In this document: piece by piece, positions 35,925 to 46,981 of the stretch | Layout of the letters: every line of letters begins with the position of its first letter | Numbering within the stretch: the first letter of the stretch is position 1 | Assembly (NCBI GenBank): GCA_035578175.1 | Contig: JAQMRL010000003.1 | Span: 90,312,469 to 90,376,468, forward strand | Length of the DNA: 64,000 nt | Direction: 5' to 3' | DNA from: Catonia carolina | Taxonomy: Eukaryota; Arthropoda; Insecta; Hemiptera; Achilidae | Notes under the pieces: generated by a model | Told to the model about the DNA's origin: nothing | Seen by the model: the letters and a program-made list of their open reading frames with translations, nothing else | Databases searched by the model: none | Made by a program: the position numbers and the translations under genes

Positions 35925-36060
35925 TATCACCATCACAACCATCATCTGTCAAGGATTAGGCTAAATGGCCTGTTCCAGCATCCATCTCTTTTTTGGTCTT
36001 CCCAAGCCTCGCTTCCATCTAGAGTTATATTTCCATGCTCGCAGAAGAAAAGTGTGAGAT
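35925..36060 (-). pseudogene. LINE 3' end fragment (minus)
   Basis: The minus strand reads LRAWKYNSRWKRGLGRPKKRW and then runs into a degenerate GATG-rich tail, matching the plus-strand fragment at 13485-13625. It is a 5'-truncated non-LTR retrotransposon end. Confidence 0.6.
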
Positions 36061-36303
36061 GGCATGCGAAGTAAATAGTTCAACCAGTTTCAAACCACCA
36101 GTTGTCAACAGCGGAGAGGGCGGACAAACCTAGGAGGTCGGTCTCCAAATAAAACCCAGGGTCCGTCTATAGGCGCTGAGGTGGGAGCCCCACACTGGAG
36201 TACCCAGCGCAGGGCTCGTAACTCGGCTTGGGAAAAACTTTATCACTAGCAAGCATCGAAAGTTTGCCTCGGAACTTTTATTAGGCTATTATTTTCGAAA
36301 TTG

Positions 36304-36410
36304 TGTTGTTTAGGTTATCAGCCGAAAGGTTTGTTTGAACCTCTAGAGGCTTTACTAAGCAAATCGATGAGAAAGGTGGTTTATAATGCCTTTCTCACTG
36401 AGCGGATCTT
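36304..36410 (+). repeat. Repeat family R copy 4, partial
   Basis: Only the first 107 bp of the family are present (AGCCGAAAGG to TTTCTCACTGAG). It stops just before copy 5. Confidence 0.7.
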
Positions 36411-36450
36411 AAGCGGAAATTAAGTGTTGTAGAAAATATAGAAATAATAT

Positions 36451-36716
36451 TGTTATTTAGGTCGTCAGCCGAAAGGCTGGTTTGAAACTATAGAGGATTT
36501 ACTTAGTAAAACATGGTGTGAGGTGGTTACACTTTCCTTCCTCACTGAGTGGAAAAATACGCTTATCAGCATGCCGGACCCTCTGAAAAGCACATATTTT
36601 CCACTCTGCAAATGACATTTTCACTTCATTCACCACTGGGTCTGGCTGAATAATGAAATTCATTAAATTCAGAGGAGACAATTCTGATTAGTGTCTCTAC
36701 ATCTTCTGTTCTTAAA
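36451..36716 (+). repeat. Repeat family R copy 5
   Basis: The copy lacks the 3' part of the family and ends at CTTCTGTTCTTAAA. It is one arm of a large inverted pair with copy 6, and about 35 bp outside the family boundary are also shared with that copy. Confidence 0.75.
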
Positions 36717-36724
36717 ACCGGATA

Positions 36725-36753
36725 TGAGACCGGTATAATTGATACTGGTCTCA
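36725..36753. repeat. Short hairpin
   Basis: TGAGACCGGTAT and ATACTGGTCTCA pair with one mismatch around a 5-nt loop. It lies immediately after family R copy 5. Confidence 0.65.
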
Positions 36754-37336
36754 CGTTATAATTATAAAGTGTTAGGTTGTGACAAGCACTTTTGAATTAA
36801 CGCGATACGATTGATAGCAGACCTTCGTATAATAACATTACAGAATCAAAGTTATGTAAGCAAGAGTTGATTAAATTATTTAATTGTGAACTGCCATATT
36901 TTTTTAGTTGTTTATATAGTTTGTCTTAAATTTTTAAAACAAAACTTACTGTAATCGTAAGTCTGAGTAGCTTAATCGTAATTTACCAGTTTAGTTATAA
37001 TCATAATAATGTATTTTAATAAATAAATTTGTTAATAAATATTTTTTATACGTCAAAAGGAAGTGTTATCAATTATTAACAACCGCATTTTTAAAAGAAC
37101 CCGGAACAAAAATATTACAGTATATTTTCTAGTTGAATTTCAATATTGCCTGATTATTTATTACTAATACGAAAGTCCTCACCACCTGATTCACATACTA
37201 ATTTTTTAACTTCCCCATCACTTAGACAGCTGAAATAACACTTGTTCCTTAAAAATAAGTAGAAGAGCTAGAGCATTGATATTTAAACCAAATATCCAAC
37301 AATGACTACCCCAAGAGTGACACATATTATTTCTAT

Positions 37337-37728
37337 CTGCCCATAACAGACAGGTGAAGTGTCAAATTATTTACACTTAATCTGTTCATTGCAGGGTTAA
37401 ATAAATTGTTCTGTTTCTTACCACATGGTCAGCCAATTAAACGACTGAATCATTTAAGAACAGAAGAGGTAGAGATATAAAAGATACTAATCAGAGTAAT
37501 CCCCTCTGAAAGTAATGAATTTCATTATACAGCCAGAACCTGTGGTGAATGAAGTGAAGGTGTCATTTGCAGAGTGGAATATATGTACTTTTCAGAGGGC
37601 CCGGTATGCTGATAAGCGTATTTTTCCACTCAGTGAGGAAGGAAAGTGTAACCACCTCACACCATGTTTTACTAAGTAAATCCTCTATAGGTTCAAACCA
37701 GCCTTTCGGCTGACGACCTAAATAACAA
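37337..37728 (-). repeat. Repeat family R copy 6 (minus)
   Basis: Full-length, reverse orientation, ending AGCCTTTCGGCTGACGACC on the plus strand. The flank TTATTTCTATATTTTCTACA beyond it mirrors the flank of copy 5. Confidence 0.8.
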
Positions 37729-38726
37729 TATTATTTCTATATTTTCTACAACACTTAATTTCAAAAATTAGTATGGGTATTTTACGTGATATATAGAAAA
37801 AAAATTAATAAATGTTTCATAAGGAGTAAGAAGGGGTAAATATCCTAAACAAATAAATATTATTATATCAGTAAAATACCAAAAAGCTGTAATTCTGAAA
37901 AATGACATTATCATTCTTAAATTGATATTAAAATAGGTAAAGTGTTGATTTACACCGGGGTACAAAATGTAGTCTACCAGTTTTTTTTTAATGTGCTCCT
38001 CTGAGAAAATTTATTGTGTCCATTCGTTAACTTTAATAGATTTAAAACAGAAAAGTTGATATATATAAGAGAAGATCGCTCTTTAGGGCTTAATAATTGG
38101 GTATGCTTGTAATATGAGAGCGAGCCTAAATTACTATAATACAGTATGCATTAAATGCAAGGGTTACGAGTGAAAATTAGAAAGATTGAGAGAGGAGGGT
38201 CCTGAATAAAGTCGATGATTATTCTCACTGTTTCAAGCACCAGTCAGACAAAGGCATTCATAATCCCTTTTTGGCAAACTGTGCCTCTTATCAGCGGCAG
38301 TAAACTGAATGTGAGAGCAGATTGCTCGCTGAATGTGGTAACTTAATTCCAACAACTGTACGCGATGACAATACGCATAATTCCCATTATCAAATATACA
38401 CCTTCCAAAATGATTAATTTTGTTACTATGACGCATACACAAACACATATGTGTATGTACAATAGCATCAATCATATATGACAGATACATGCATGTAAGC
38501 CTACTTAGACTAAATTTTACTTTATTTGCACAAAATCGTTCATCAGTGTAAACTTAATTGCTTGTAACAGAAAAGTTGAACACGTAATTAATGTAAATGT
38601 TCACGCAATTCAACATAAACCTAATATTTGGCAGTTAATGTATCTGAAATATGTACAGAAAACCTAAGGAAGGGTATTCCGATGAGTATGGATATCTTTG
38701 TACTAATTTTTGGATAGTACATTATA

Positions 38727-39656
38727 CGAGGAGTGGCTATTAAATAACGAGACTGACGTTGTAAAAAATTTAGTTTTAGTTTTATACGTAATTACTTGTT
38801 GTCACCTTCAATATACAATCCTTCTCTATCCCTACAACGCTCCATGTGAATTTTACATTGTTGGAAAAAGTGCTGGAAGTCATCTTCTGTTAGCTTCTTC
38901 AGGACACGTGCCGCTTTCTCTTTTACAGGTTTCACAGACTCAAATCTTGTCGCTTTTTATGCAGATTTCACCTTAGGGAACAGGTAGAAGATAATAACAT
39001 GTGATGAAACGTGGTTTTTTACTTATGATCTGGAAACGAAGCGCCAATCCATGCACTGGAAGAGCCGAACTTCACAGAGAGCCAAAAATGCTCGAATGAG
39101 CAAGTCAAAATTTAAATCAATGATGATTGTTCTTATTTGTTATCCATGGGATTGTGTACCTTAACTGGGTTCCTAAAGGTCAAACAATTAATCAATATTA
39201 CTACCTTTAGGTACTTTCTAAACTACGTCAAAGAGTAAGGAAAAAACGCCCCGAAATGTGGAAGGACAAATTATGGGTTCTCCAACAAGATAATGCGTCA
39301 GCTCATTCCGCGCTATTTGTCAAGAGGTTCCTAGCCAAGTACAGCATCTCAGTGTTAGAACATCCACCTTATTCGCCAGAACTTGCACCATGTGAATTCT
39401 ACCTGTTTCCTAAGGTGAAGTCGGCATTAAAAGGGACAAGATTTGAGTCTGTGGAAGCTATAAAAGAGAAATCGGCACGTGTCCTGAAGGAGCTGGTAGA
39501 AGATGACTTTCAGCACTGTTTACAACAAAGAAAAATTCGCATGGAGCGTTGTAGGGATAGAGAAGGAGTGTATAATGTAGGTGACAATAAGTGATTATGT
39601 ATAAAATAAAAATAAAACTTTTTACGTCAGTCTCGTTATTTAATAGCCACAACTCG
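38727..39656. mobile_element. Fold-back mariner element
   Basis: The element is flanked by TA dinucleotides and starts CGAGGAGTGGCTATTAAATA. Its left arm of about 270 bp (38727-38997) is a diverged reverse complement of its own right end (39400-39656), including transposase coding sequence. A normal mariner has short terminal repeats, so the original 5' half has been replaced by an inverted copy of the 3' half. What remains between the arms is the central and C-terminal part of a transposase. Confidence 0.75.
39000..39594 (+). pseudogene. Mariner transposase, N-terminally truncated
   Basis: Reading from about 39000, the frame has GDETWFFTYDLETKRQS, the block with the first catalytic Asp. Stops and shifts follow (near 39160-39240) before an open 112-codon stretch from 39256. 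That stretch has LQQDNASAHSA, with the second Asp, and PPYSPELAPCEFYLFPKVK. In active mariners the third catalytic residue at this APxD position is Asp; here it is Glu. The DNA-binding N-terminus is absent, replaced by an inverted arm. It is not a functional enzyme. Confidence 0.8.
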
Positions 39657-41587
39657 TACATTATCAATTAAAACATTATGATCGTCAACAGGTAGCTGAC
39701 TCTACACCAAGAGTAAGAATAAATTTCATGTAAACATTATTGTAATATTGTAAAATGATATTCTAGGAATGGCTAAGGGATATCAGTTCATACTTTTAGG
39801 AGAATATTAACCGGAAAAAAAATTGGAGATAATGGAACGTTTAGTACGCCAGGAAAAATTCGTTCAAGAATAAACAGTAAAGTCAACATCGATAATTTCC
39901 AAAAATCTGCTCTAAGAAATATACTTTACAATTTCCACAATACCCAGCAAAGGCTATCTACTTAAAGCATATTTAAAGAGTTATTAAAGAACAACATCCA
40001 GAAAATTTATTGTTTAATTTCAGCCATGAAACGCTGCGTAAAACTTTACTGAAGATGGGTTTCAGATGGCGAAAACAGAAGACAACAGGAAAATTTTAGT
40101 TGAGAAACACAATATAGGCCTATTGTATAGCATTAATATATATACAGGCCGGCAAGATCCAAATGAATTTCGAGTTGCGCAGAACAACTGAGTGAGAAAG
40201 AAATATTTAGAAAGAGAGGGGTATATTGCTCTCCACACTTGTCAGTGCGGAACAGCCTGCCTACAAAGTTCTGTGTGCTGTTTATCACATACACAGACAC
40301 ACGTACACACACATTATTGTTATATTTCTAGTTACAAACAGACTTAATTTTCTCTTGTACTATTACGCTCATAGTGCTGTTAATAAAATATTATGCTGTT
40401 ATTTTAAATAAACACACAATTACACTGTTTTAAATAAACTAACAGTGAACATGAGTTTTTCTCGCCGCCTCGGATAAAAAAAACTAACACTGAAACACTA
40501 TTTTAAATAGTATACACAATTACACTGTTTTAAATAAACTGGTTTTCGATAACGCATAAAAGAAAATCACGTCTTAAAGTATGTAAGGTACTATTCTAAA
40601 GAAACCGACTGGACTACAAAACCGAAACACTACTTTTTTGACCCACTGTACGGATGTTCACTGTTTGGTGACTGGAAACGCACTGGCTCTGAAACCCCCC
40701 ACTACTTCCTTTGCTACTGCGCATACGCGACTCACATCTCATTTGGAATGAGTTGGCCTATACATTTTTATAGAAACAATCAAATAGAAATGAAAATAAA
40801 ACTAATAACAATAAAAAATAACAGGTTTAATGAAAGGCTTGATACATTGGCTACGACAGTGCGTGTTTTAGTGCGTGCGTATGTCCCCCCTCCATTTACA
40901 GAAGCACAGCAAACCACCCTAATAATGTATTCTTCACCCGGCATGTGTATTCTTCTAGACTGCGCGAAAGCTACGCATACATAACTTTGACTAACTCTAG
41001 AAACGTTTACGTATTTTAATTTTTATTCTATCTACAATATTCTCAAAACAATCAAAATTGTGACAAATATTTTAAATTTTAAGTTGAATGTAAATTGTTA
41101 GGTTTGTTTTATAAAAAATATTCAGAAACAGCAACTTCATTGCACATGTATGAATGTTACTATAATGATGCTTGTAAACGTAACCAGTACTTTGTTATTT
41201 ATTATTGGACACAATATAAAGGTTTAGTTTCAACTTCATCAACAGTTATAAAAATTTATAAATTACATTTTTATAAATCGGTAGTTTATAGGCCGTTTAA
41301 ATAGTATATGATTAATTTCTTGATAAAATGGGCCTAAAGAAAATACAATTGCAAATTATTAGTTAATTATAGCTACATTAACAATTTATATAACTTTTTT
41401 TTTGTTAATACGAAATCAAACAAAATTATAAAAAGAATATCAGTAGCTTACATATTGAACAACCGTATAAAGAATTATAAATAAATTTATTAATAACCTA
41501 CGTGATTGGAAGAAAATCATGCTTAAATAAAGAAGTCTTAGACTGTTATTATTATATGTTAAAACAATAAAACTAATCATTAATTAC
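39657..41587. other. Ankyrin-gene intron, right end
   Basis: No exon is seen before the one at 41588. ACACAATTACACTGTTTTAA is repeated at about 40413 and 40514. A CACACGTACACACA run lies near 40300. Confidence 0.35.
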
Positions 41588-41804
41588 CGGAAGGTGGATT
41601 ATCAGTCAGCCCAAGCCAACAATCAGCGACCATATGGTGTTGTAGTCGTGCTAATACAGTTGGTGGAGCTAAATCAGACGGCCTTATGCCAGCTTTATTT
41701 TTCATAGATATCTGAGCACCTCTTTCAACTAAATCAAGAATACATTCCCAAGATAAATTTTCTTGACACACAGCTAAATGGAGTGCTGTATTCCCATGCG
41801 CGTC
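41588..41804 (-). CDS. Ankyrin-repeat gene, ANK exon
   Basis: On the minus strand a TTTCAG acceptor precedes 217 bp, which end at a GTAATT donor. The first codons read DAHGNTALHLAVCQENLSWE, a clear ankyrin repeat start. The second helix and loop follow (CILDLVERGAQ, then NKAGIRPSDLAPP), which begin a further repeat. Ankyrin repeats bind partner proteins. After them comes LARLQHHMVADCWLGLTDN. The exon enters in phase 0 and exits after one base; its G joins CT at 30160 to make an Ala codon, linking the exons. I cannot name the orthologue, and its 5' exons are not found. Confidence 0.8.
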
Positions 41805-44647
41805 CTGAAATATTAAAATAAAAACAATATTAGTATAATAAAACCTTGTTAACATAAACACAGAAAGTATAGTACAGTCAACACTTCAATGAGAAGGAAT
41901 GTTGTATAATTATACAAAGTCAACCAGAAATCATGTAGTCAATACTCGTTAATTTAAAGTAAAAAATAATAATACTGAAGTTTAGGTTATCAGTTAAAAA
42001 AAAATTCCTACATCGGAATTTATTTTTATCGGAATTTATTATTTCCCAGACTGGTTTCAACAAACGTAATCTAGATATTTTTATTTTATGATAACAGGAT
42101 AAAACTGATAATAAAATACAGGAACCGACACTAAGCTAGCGGGAAAGTAACCTAGAATAAACATAATCTAACTAAACATACTATGTCATAACAAATAAAT
42201 ATTAGTAAAATTATTTATCTGACAAATTGAGATAAAAATAAACTATGTACTAAGATTGAATTAGACTACGATAATTTAAACTAATGTACGAATTAAATTA
42301 TACATTTAACATTTTACTTTAAAACTTAAGATATTACATCTATAAGTAGAGGCAAAACGTGGACATTGAAAAAAAGGCGAATGGCTTCGAAAATGTGGTT
42401 ACGAAAACGATTAAAGAAAGTCACACGGCCCGACAAAGTAAGGAATCAAGTAGCCTGTTTAACTGGATGCTATAGTGTACGTAAATTTACCATATTTTGT
42501 ATTTCGGAATAGTTAGAAAGTAATAAAATGTTCGCTGTGTAGAAACCGCTCACTCGCGTACCGGTGGATCAACAAGATGGCCTCCCGGGCGACTCTACGG
42601 GGTCGTAGCCTTATACTGCCTTTGATCAGGATGCAAAATTATTATTTATAAAAATAACAGAAAGGTACGTTATTAAATATTTATTTAATAGTGTATTTAT
42701 TTATTTAGTGTATAATTATTATTGTTAACTGGATGCTATAGTCTAAGTAAATTTACTAAATTTTATATTTCTGAGTAGTTGGATAGTAATAAAATATCAG
42801 CTGTATAGAAACTGCCCACACGCGTACCGTTGGATCTACAAGATGGCCTCCGGTCGCCTTGACGGGATCTTAGCCTACAACTGCCTTTGATCAGGATGCA
42901 AAATTATTATTTATAAAAATGACAGAATGGTACGTTATAAAATTAGATTTTATAAAAATTTAAAAAGGTTTATTTTCGTTTTCAATGCTTGGACGTTAGG
43001 TACGGAGAGTAAAAGAGAAGATAAATATGACATGTTTGAATAATCAGACGAAGGCGCAAAAGAAAAAAGAATCAATGACTAAAAGTTACAGCAATTTAAA
43101 ATGGGTACGAGCAATCAAGAAATTAAAACGCTGCGCTGGTGGAATATAAAACATAGTGTAGACAGACATGATGCAGGGGACCTGCCCCCGTGCAGATAAT
43201 CTCATGTTGATGAACAAGGTTAGCGTTAGTTCTAACATTTTTATAGATTTTGTAGAATTTTTATTTAATTTTTGCTTGAATATGTAAAGATCCAATAATA
43301 GTAATATCTTCACTAGAAACCAGCGACTATTAGGCCTACTTGTTTTAAACCTAGCATACCATACCTACCTTCAGTTATCACTTACGTAGTATTTCGTTCC
43401 TAAGAAAATTTCCAAAATTTAATAGTATGTACAAAGAAGAGCTTAGCCTTTGCTTTAAATACCTTAAGTGTCTAATTGAATAAAATGCAGTGAGAAACTA
43501 GTACTGCAAAATTTGGCAGACCTTTGAAGAAAACCGTTCCGCAGAATTGGAATACAGACAATTTGGAGTTGCACTATACTTCTTGCAATAAAAATAGAAT
43601 AATATTAAATCAGAAATCGACTGCAAACTAATAAACTGATAAATTTTTATTATGTTTATAAATAAACACAATGAAAGGTAAAGTAAAACTTTAGTATTCA
43701 ATTCAGAAAACTCCAACATAAAACCAATTTTAAAAGAGCAGTGATTCATAAGTTGCTATAAGATAATTTGTATAATAGAACTTTAATATTTTAAAGTAAT
43801 TCTAATGAAGAGAATTGGTTATGCTCCACAATATTTATTTTACTTTAAAACTTTTAAATTTTATTCTCTACACTTCTTGGTAAGAAGTATTTTCTTTATT
43901 ATTTATTCAATGTCAATTCAAGAAAGAAAATAATAAGAAAAACCATCCTTACTACTTCTATTTTATTTTACTTTTCGATTTTTATAACTGTGCATGATTT
44001 AAAATGCTTTACATGGAAGAAAATTCGTTTCAAATAACAATTTAAAAATGAATTAATACAGAAATGAATTCAACGCAAATTAAAAAATAATAATGGAGTT
44101 GGCAAAATAGTCATAGGGAAAGTAGTAATATTAATCCATGGGGTAATGATTGGATATTATAAATGTATTTCTTATCAGATTGGTTTCTGAATTACTTTTC
44201 CGTTAACAACGCTCAAATTGTAATACAAATTTATAGTAACAAATTTAAATAATGAATAACAGTCAAGGGAAATACACGAGTAAGATCTTATTTTTTAATA
44301 GAAAGATTAAGATTGAAGCTTGGTGAAAAACTACATCCACATTTATTTCTTTTAAAATTTAAATTTACAAGTGTGTTCAGTTGATGGAAAGCTGTTTTGA
44401 ATTGTAAAGTTATACTGGTTGGGCGAGTGACTTTCTTTGGTGACCAGATTATAGCCACACATTATCAAAAATTAAAAACGAATTTGAACCCTGTTCAAAT
44501 TCATAATTAATAAAAACTAGCAAAAACCAGTGACTGAATTGGTGGTTTTCAAACTGCATAGAGTTTCCAAAACAAATAAAAGCTATAAAAAAATTCAAAC
44601 TATTTGATGTTTATTAATTCAATAAAATAATTTATTTTATTTTATTC
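41805..44647. other. Non-coding stretch with a diverged tandem duplication
   Basis: No exon is recognised upstream of the ANK exon. Apart from the duplicated unit at 42457-42940 the sequence is AT-rich and unassigned. Confidence 0.35.
42457..42940. repeat. Diverged direct duplication, about 220-bp units
   Basis: Units at about 42457-42680 and 42724-42940 share AACTGGATGCTATAGT, ACAAGATGGCCTCC, CTGCCTTTGATCAGGATGCA and AAATTATTATTTATAAAAAT in the same order, with many substitutions. It may be a tandem pair of one repeat or of a transposon end. Confidence 0.75.
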
Positions 44648-44905
44648 GTGGCAAAGTTGTCCCTGTGAGTCAGCTGTTTAACAGTTGATTTACGGGGTCG
44701 AAAGTTCCGTGGTTCAAATCATAGTAAAAGTAGTTACTTTTATACGAATTTGAATAATAGTAGTTATTGGTATATTTTGTTGATTGAGTTTCAATTGACC
44801 AAACTCTTTCATGAATGGTCGGCCTGAGTCCGCGCACAAGGCTACACCTCATTTGCACGTCATGGATTATATTCTTATGTCACTGAGCCATGGAAAAGCT
44901 TATTG
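44648..44905 (+). mobile_element. SINE family B copy 4
   Basis: The family head GTGAGTCAGCTGTTTAACAG, box B GGTTCAAATC and body (CAATTGACCAAACTCT, GAATGGTCGGCCTGAGTCC, CATTTGCACGTCATGG) are all present. It lies 0.4 kb from the gypsy insertion. Confidence 0.7.
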
Positions 44906-45290
44906 TTCTTAACTCAACAGATTGTAACGTACTCACATTAGGGAAAAATATTTGGTCTTGGGTCAACCCATTCAGTCAGCTGACAGAAAATTGATCTGAA
45001 TTTATTACATTCCATTGGTTGGATACGACTTTTGTTTGTAGGTGGTGACGCCATACATGAATAAACTTTACCGGATGTCCTGTTCGAATCCAAATAAAAT
45101 CTAAAAAAACGTTTTTTGTTACTACCAATCTGCAACATCTGTTCTTAAATTTAGAAAAATACGAAATTTTCTTTTTAAAGTGAATTGAAAGTAAAAAAAT
45201 CTTTGAGAATGATTGATTTACAGATACGCTCAGTTTATATGATTTGTTTATTCGTTTTAAAAATATCAACGCTATTTACTCTTTATACTA

Positions 45291-45718
45291 TGTAGACGTC
45301 CTTTCTACAATAAATGAATTTCTTACAAGATTTAAATCATAAATTAATGTTATATTCTTTATTTTCTCGTTTACAATATTTTTTTAATTAATTAATTAAT
45401 TTGCATTTATCATTGTTATTATTATCTTGTCCCATTATATTACTCACTCCAATTCTATTTATTTTTTAAATATTTAAATTTCATTTCATTTTTAAAAGAA
45501 CAAACATGGATGGGACCTACCTTCCTTCAACGTTCAGGTCCCACTAAAATCTTTTAACAATTTCTTCATCCTCCTTTAGTTGTCTAGCAACCAGATTTTG
45601 TTTATCCCTTCTTTTTTAAATTAAAATAATTTTTATCCTTTTCACCAGCTGGGTCTATTTACATTTATTTAACTAAAAAATAAACAAAACCAGCTGTCAA
45701 TGATTTTGAATCGTTACA
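45291..45718 (-). repeat. 3' LTR of the gypsy element
   Basis: 428 bp, identical to the LTR at 51473-51900 in every base I compared. On the element's sense strand it starts TGTAACGA and ends TCTACA. Confidence 0.95.
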
Positions 45719-45735
45719 AATTACCCCCGATTTAA
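45719..45735 (-). promoter_or_regulatory. Polypurine tract candidate
   Basis: On the sense strand a short purine-rich run, AATCGGGGGTAATT, sits just before the 3' LTR, the position where plus-strand DNA priming occurs. It is short and interrupted by T, so it is only a candidate. Confidence 0.45.
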
Positions 45736-46081
45736 ATTTTGAAAACAATGAGAAATTTAACCAAAATTATAGTTTGAATTTTGAATCTGTTTGATAAATT
45801 TAAATATATAAATGGCCGAAATGTTTGAAATATAAGTTGCTAAACAGCCTCACAATGCTTATCATCATACAGAAAACATTAACAGAACACAAGGTAACGA
45901 ATTATTAAATAATAACACAACTGAACATAACCAAACATAAACACACACGATATTTTTTTTTTTTTTTCTATATACTTATAACGATTAGGATAAGTATTAT
46001 TAACACTTATTGCAAGCATATTAACTTCAATAAAATCCATTAACCATAACATAAATTCGAACATTTCAGTAAAACTAACTT

Positions 46082-46981
46082 TTATGTATAAAACTTTTTA
46101 CATAACATCCTATTTACAAAAAATTCAACTTGATTGTCCAGATTTTTCAGTTTTAAGACATTTCTATTTTCATGAATATCTATAATTCGATAAGGCCCTT
46201 TATATCTATGACAAAACTTCCTACAAAATTTTATACTTTTCTTAGATAACTGAAAATTCTTAATCAAAACATATTCCCCAATCTTAAATTTTATTCTACT
46301 AGTTTTTAGGTTACTCAAAATCCTACGCTTTTTCGCTATCTGCTCCAGTCTTTCCAATACTTTGCTATTAATTAAAACCTCATCCAATTTACCTCCTTTT
46401 TTCATATCATTATCCGGGAATTTTATTTTTTTACAGGCTATATCAACAATCCTATGACCAAACATTATTTCCACAGGCCTACTATCAACAGTAACATTTA
46501 CATTGAAATTCAATAAGTTTTCAATATCCCTAACAAATTTGTACCATTGTAGATGTTTTTTATTAGTAAGGAATATCTTAAGTAGCTCCCCAACCTGTTT
46601 TAAATATCGTTCACTAACATTACTTTGGGGACGAAATATTGAAACTGTCCGTGGTTTAATTCCCAATTCTTCCAAACCTTTCTGCCAAACTTTGCTCATA
46701 AATTGTTTCCCATGATCAGAGATGACATGCTCCGGTCTTCCTACCTCCTTAATGTATTTTTTAACTTTATTTACAAGTGTTTTAGAATCAGCCTTCCTAA
46801 TCGAATACAATTTTACATATTTAGAAAAATTATCAACAATTATAAATACAAACTCCAAACCTTGAAAAGTTTTTGGTAATGGACCAAACAAATCTACATA
46901 CACTTTGTGTAACTTCCGTTTAGGTATATCAGTTATACATAAACTTTGCATATTTTGGTTATTAGCTTTAATTTTTTGACA
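46082..46981 (-). pseudogene. pol C-terminal part: integrase catalytic core
   Basis: This frame holds the integrase core: YVDLFGP with the first Asp (residue 20 from its ATG), ISDHGKQF with the second (79) and NVSERYLKQ with the Glu (114), so the D and E lie 35 residues apart. A GPY-type motif (YKGPYRII) follows near the C-terminus. Integrase joins the DNA copy to the host chromosome. Upstream of the ATG the frame is open back to about 46981 and reads CQKIKANNQN, continuing the zinc-binding region. It is offset from the preceding frame by +1 (or two missing bases), so pol is broken here. Confidence 0.9.

Noticed and set aside
45719..46081. An env-like gene between integrase and the 3' LTR
   Set aside because: Only about 360 bp of T-rich and A-rich sequence, with no signal peptide or transmembrane frame of meaningful length.
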